Shown one piece after another: positions 34,435 to 35,819 of a stretch of DNA of 35,819 nucleotides; positions within the stretch are counted from its first letter, which is position 1, and every line of letters begins with the position of its first letter. A model generated the notes under the pieces. The model did not search any database. It was not told the origin of the DNA and saw only the letters and a list, made by a program, of their open reading frames with translations. Origin of the DNA: an uncultured Lachnospira sp. (GTDB taxonomy: Bacteria; Bacillota; Clostridia; Lachnospirales; Lachnospiraceae). Both the position numbers and the translations under genes were made by a program. The DNA lies in contig CAJUBU010000024.1 in the NCBI GenBank assembly GCA_910585095.1, positions 6,218 through 42,036 of the forward strand, written 5' to 3'.

Positions 34435-34486
34435 ACAAAGTTGCTTAACAGCAGCGTAGAAATGAGCATTTTTATGGAGAGAGTAA
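34435..34486 (+). promoter_or_regulatory. Leader of the glycosyltransferase gene, shared block
   Basis: ACAAAGTTGC (34435-34444) and AGCAGCGTAGAAATGAG (34450-34466) repeat exactly the blocks at 10436-10445 and 10482-10498. Here they are only 5 bases apart and can form TGCT/AGCA. A separate GGAGAG site serves the start at 34487. Confidence 0.5.
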
Positions 34487-35782
34487 ATGAGCAAATGTGT
34501 TATTATGTTTAAAGGCGGTGTAGAAACGCAAGAATATTTTAGCATAGAGATGGCTCAGACATTTGAAGCAAGAGGGTACAATGTATATTGGTTTGATTTG
34601 GTAGTAAGTGAATATAGTACTTCCTTGCTTCAAGAGTTTTTAGAGCAGTCTTTTAAGAATAAATGTTTTGTCAATATCATTGCCTTTACATTTAATTTTA
34701 ATGGGATTGCTGGGGAAGATGGATTGTATAGCAATACTTTTAGAAAAGGAAATATATGGGACGAATATCAAGTAGCTGTCTATAATATGGTGGTAGACCA
34801 TCCACTGTATTATCATAAGTATCTTAGTTTACGACCAGAAAAGTATGTTCAAATATCCATAGATAAAAATCATATTCGTTATATGAGCCGTTTTTTTCCT
34901 GAGGTCAATGCAAGCAGTGTATTTTATAAAAAAAATAAAAACATATGCCAAGATGATGACAATTATTTTTTGCCATTAGGAGGAACAGGAATTAATATAC
35001 ATAGAGAAGTATATTCAGAGGGGCGATATATTCCTATTCATAAAAGACCAATTGATGTTATTTTTACAGGAAATTATACACCAATAGAAAGATTTGATGC
35101 TTATCTTGCACAAATGGACTATGATTCTAAAATGTTTTTTAAAGAATTGTTAAAGGAAAGTATAAAAAATCCTGATGAGTTAATTGAACATCTAGTAGAA
35201 CAAAAATTGATTCGAGAAAATGTTTCATTTAGTGAAATAGAATTAAAAAATCTTATGCCAAATCTGATGTATGTAGACCTTAGTGTACGTTTTTATTATA
35301 GAGCAAAGACGATTATGCAGCTTGCAGACAGTGGCATTAAAGTACATATATATGGTGCAGGCTGGAAACAGTTAGAATGTATGCATCCAGAAAATATTAT
35401 TACGGCGGGAAATGTCGATTCTCAGACATGTCTTGATAAGATAAGCCAATCAAAAATATCGGTTAATGTTATGCCATGGTTTAAGGATGGGGCGCATGAC
35501 CGAATATTTAATTCAATGCTGAATGGAGCGGTTGTGTTAAGTGATACAAGCAACTATTTAAAAGAGTGTTTTGTGGATAAATCCGCCCTTTTTTTCTTTG
35601 AATTGCAGCAGATAAGTAATATAGGTGATATGGTAAGGGAGGCTTTATCGGATTTAGATAGGCTTCAAGAGATGGCAGACAGAGCATATGATATATGTAT
35701 TGAAAAACATACATGGCAAAAACGCTGTGACGTTTTGATTGACCGTATAGAAAATGGAATATTTCGTAAAGTAATAAGATAA
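34487..35782 (+). CDS. CgeB-like / family 1-type glycosyltransferase
   Basis: 431 aa; GGAGAG is 7 bases before ATG 34487. The N-terminal half has a Rossmann-like start (CVIMFKGGVETQEYF, RGYNVYWFDL) followed by a VVDHPLYYH region, as in CgeB/DUF3880-type proteins. The C-terminal half has the GT-B sugar-nucleotide region: IDVIFTGNYTP, VHIYGAGWKQLE, ITAGNVDSQTCLDKI, and HDRIFNSMLNGAVVLSD, with the Glu often found there replaced by Asn. The fit is to glycosyltransferases of spore maturation or surface/flagellar glycosylation. Acceptor unknown. No membrane helices. No flagellar or capsule gene is adjacent in the window. Confidence 0.82.
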   Translation: MSKCVIMFKGGVETQEYFSIEMAQTFEARGYNVYWFDLVVSEYSTSLLQEFLEQSFKNKCFVNIIAFTFNFNGIAGEDGLYSNTFRKGNIWDEYQVAVYNMVVDHPLYYHKYLSLRPEKYVQISIDKNHIRYMSRFFPEVNASSVFYKKNKNICQDDDNYFLPLGGTGINIHREVYSEGRYIPIHKRPIDVIFTGNYTPIERFDAYLAQMDYDSKMFFKELLKESIKNPDELIEHLVEQKLIRENVSFSEIELKNLMPNLMYVDLSVRFYYRAKTIMQLADSGIKVHIYGAGWKQLECMHPENIITAGNVDSQTCLDKISQSKISVNVMPWFKDGAHDRIFNSMLNGAVVLSDTSNYLKECFVDKSALFFFELQQISNIGDMVREALSDLDRLQEMADRAYDICIEKHTWQKRCDVLIDRIENGIFRKVIR

Positions 35783-35819
35783 ATGCGAAAATGAGTGAAT
35801 AACTCAATCGCATTTATCT
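35777..35819 (+). terminator. Intrinsic terminator at the window end
   Basis: AGATAAATGCGA (35777-35788) and TCGCATTTATCT (35808-35819) are exact reverse complements, with inner TGAGT/ACTCA adding to the stem. The left arm includes the stop codon of the glycosyltransferase gene. The T tail would lie beyond the window. Confidence 0.7.

Noticed and set aside
1..35819. CRISPR arrays, tRNA or rRNA genes
   Set aside because: No regularly spaced direct repeats, cloverleaf-like sequence or rRNA signature was seen by reading.

Overview
The window looks like a chromosomal stretch of a low-GC Gram-positive anaerobe. A gut-type Lachnospiraceae/Clostridia is my best guess, from the A+T-rich codon use, strong AGGAGG-type ribosome sites, a Bacillus-type PtsG, AgrC/LytTR signalling, a FIST-GGDEF protein and an Mrp/NBP35 Fe-S carrier. 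This is inferred from gene types, not from a marker gene. No rRNA, tRNA, CRISPR array or intact transposase was seen.

Positions 1-11.5 kb are a decaying defence-like island. It opens with an SseB-domain protein (cut by the window edge), a NUDIX hydrolase, a small W-rich protein and the wreck of a PD-(D/E)XK nuclease plus DUF2075 (Schlafen-type) helicase gene. That gene has at least three lesions. Next is a compact run of four genes (121, 62, 489 and 377 aa). The last two overlap, and the 377-aa protein carries a striking Gly/Ala-rich membrane segment. This run is the best candidate here for an undescribed system. Then comes a much more A+T-rich Gabija locus. GajA (OLD-type ATPase plus TOPRIM) is split by a one-base slip in a T7 tract. 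GajB (UvrD-like helicase) has a nonsense codon, is cut off in mid-domain, and is joined to an antisense HTH-regulator remnant. A small broken gene and an intact PD-(D/E)XK nuclease with a RAMA domain close the island.

Positions 11.5-20.6 kb hold signalling, modification and efflux genes: an AgrC/LytTR-type two-component pair with no adjacent agrBD, two GNAT acetyltransferase genes, a MerR regulator divergent from a MATE exporter with a typical 19-bp-spacer MerR promoter between them, a decayed unknown gene, a long hairpin element, a secreted PPC-domain protein and an unknown 372-aa partner.

Positions 20.6-29.5 kb are metabolism and envelope stress: glucose-type PTS IICBA, a Cof-type HAD phosphatase coupled to a 94-aa protein, then an OmpR-type regulator, sensor kinase, ABC ATPase and eight-helix FtsX-type permease. 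The last four look like one antimicrobial-peptide-type detection and export module.

Positions 29.5-35.8 kb hold a c-di-GMP pair on the minus strand (PAS-GGDEF-EAL and FIST-GGDEF) separated by a duplicated 52-nt hairpin repeat, then an Mrp-type ATPase and a CgeB-like glycosyltransferase ending at a perfect terminator. Several non-coding repeats recur: a 17-nt leader block upstream of two unrelated genes, and a hairpin element near 29.5 kb whose core also occurs near 16.2 kb.
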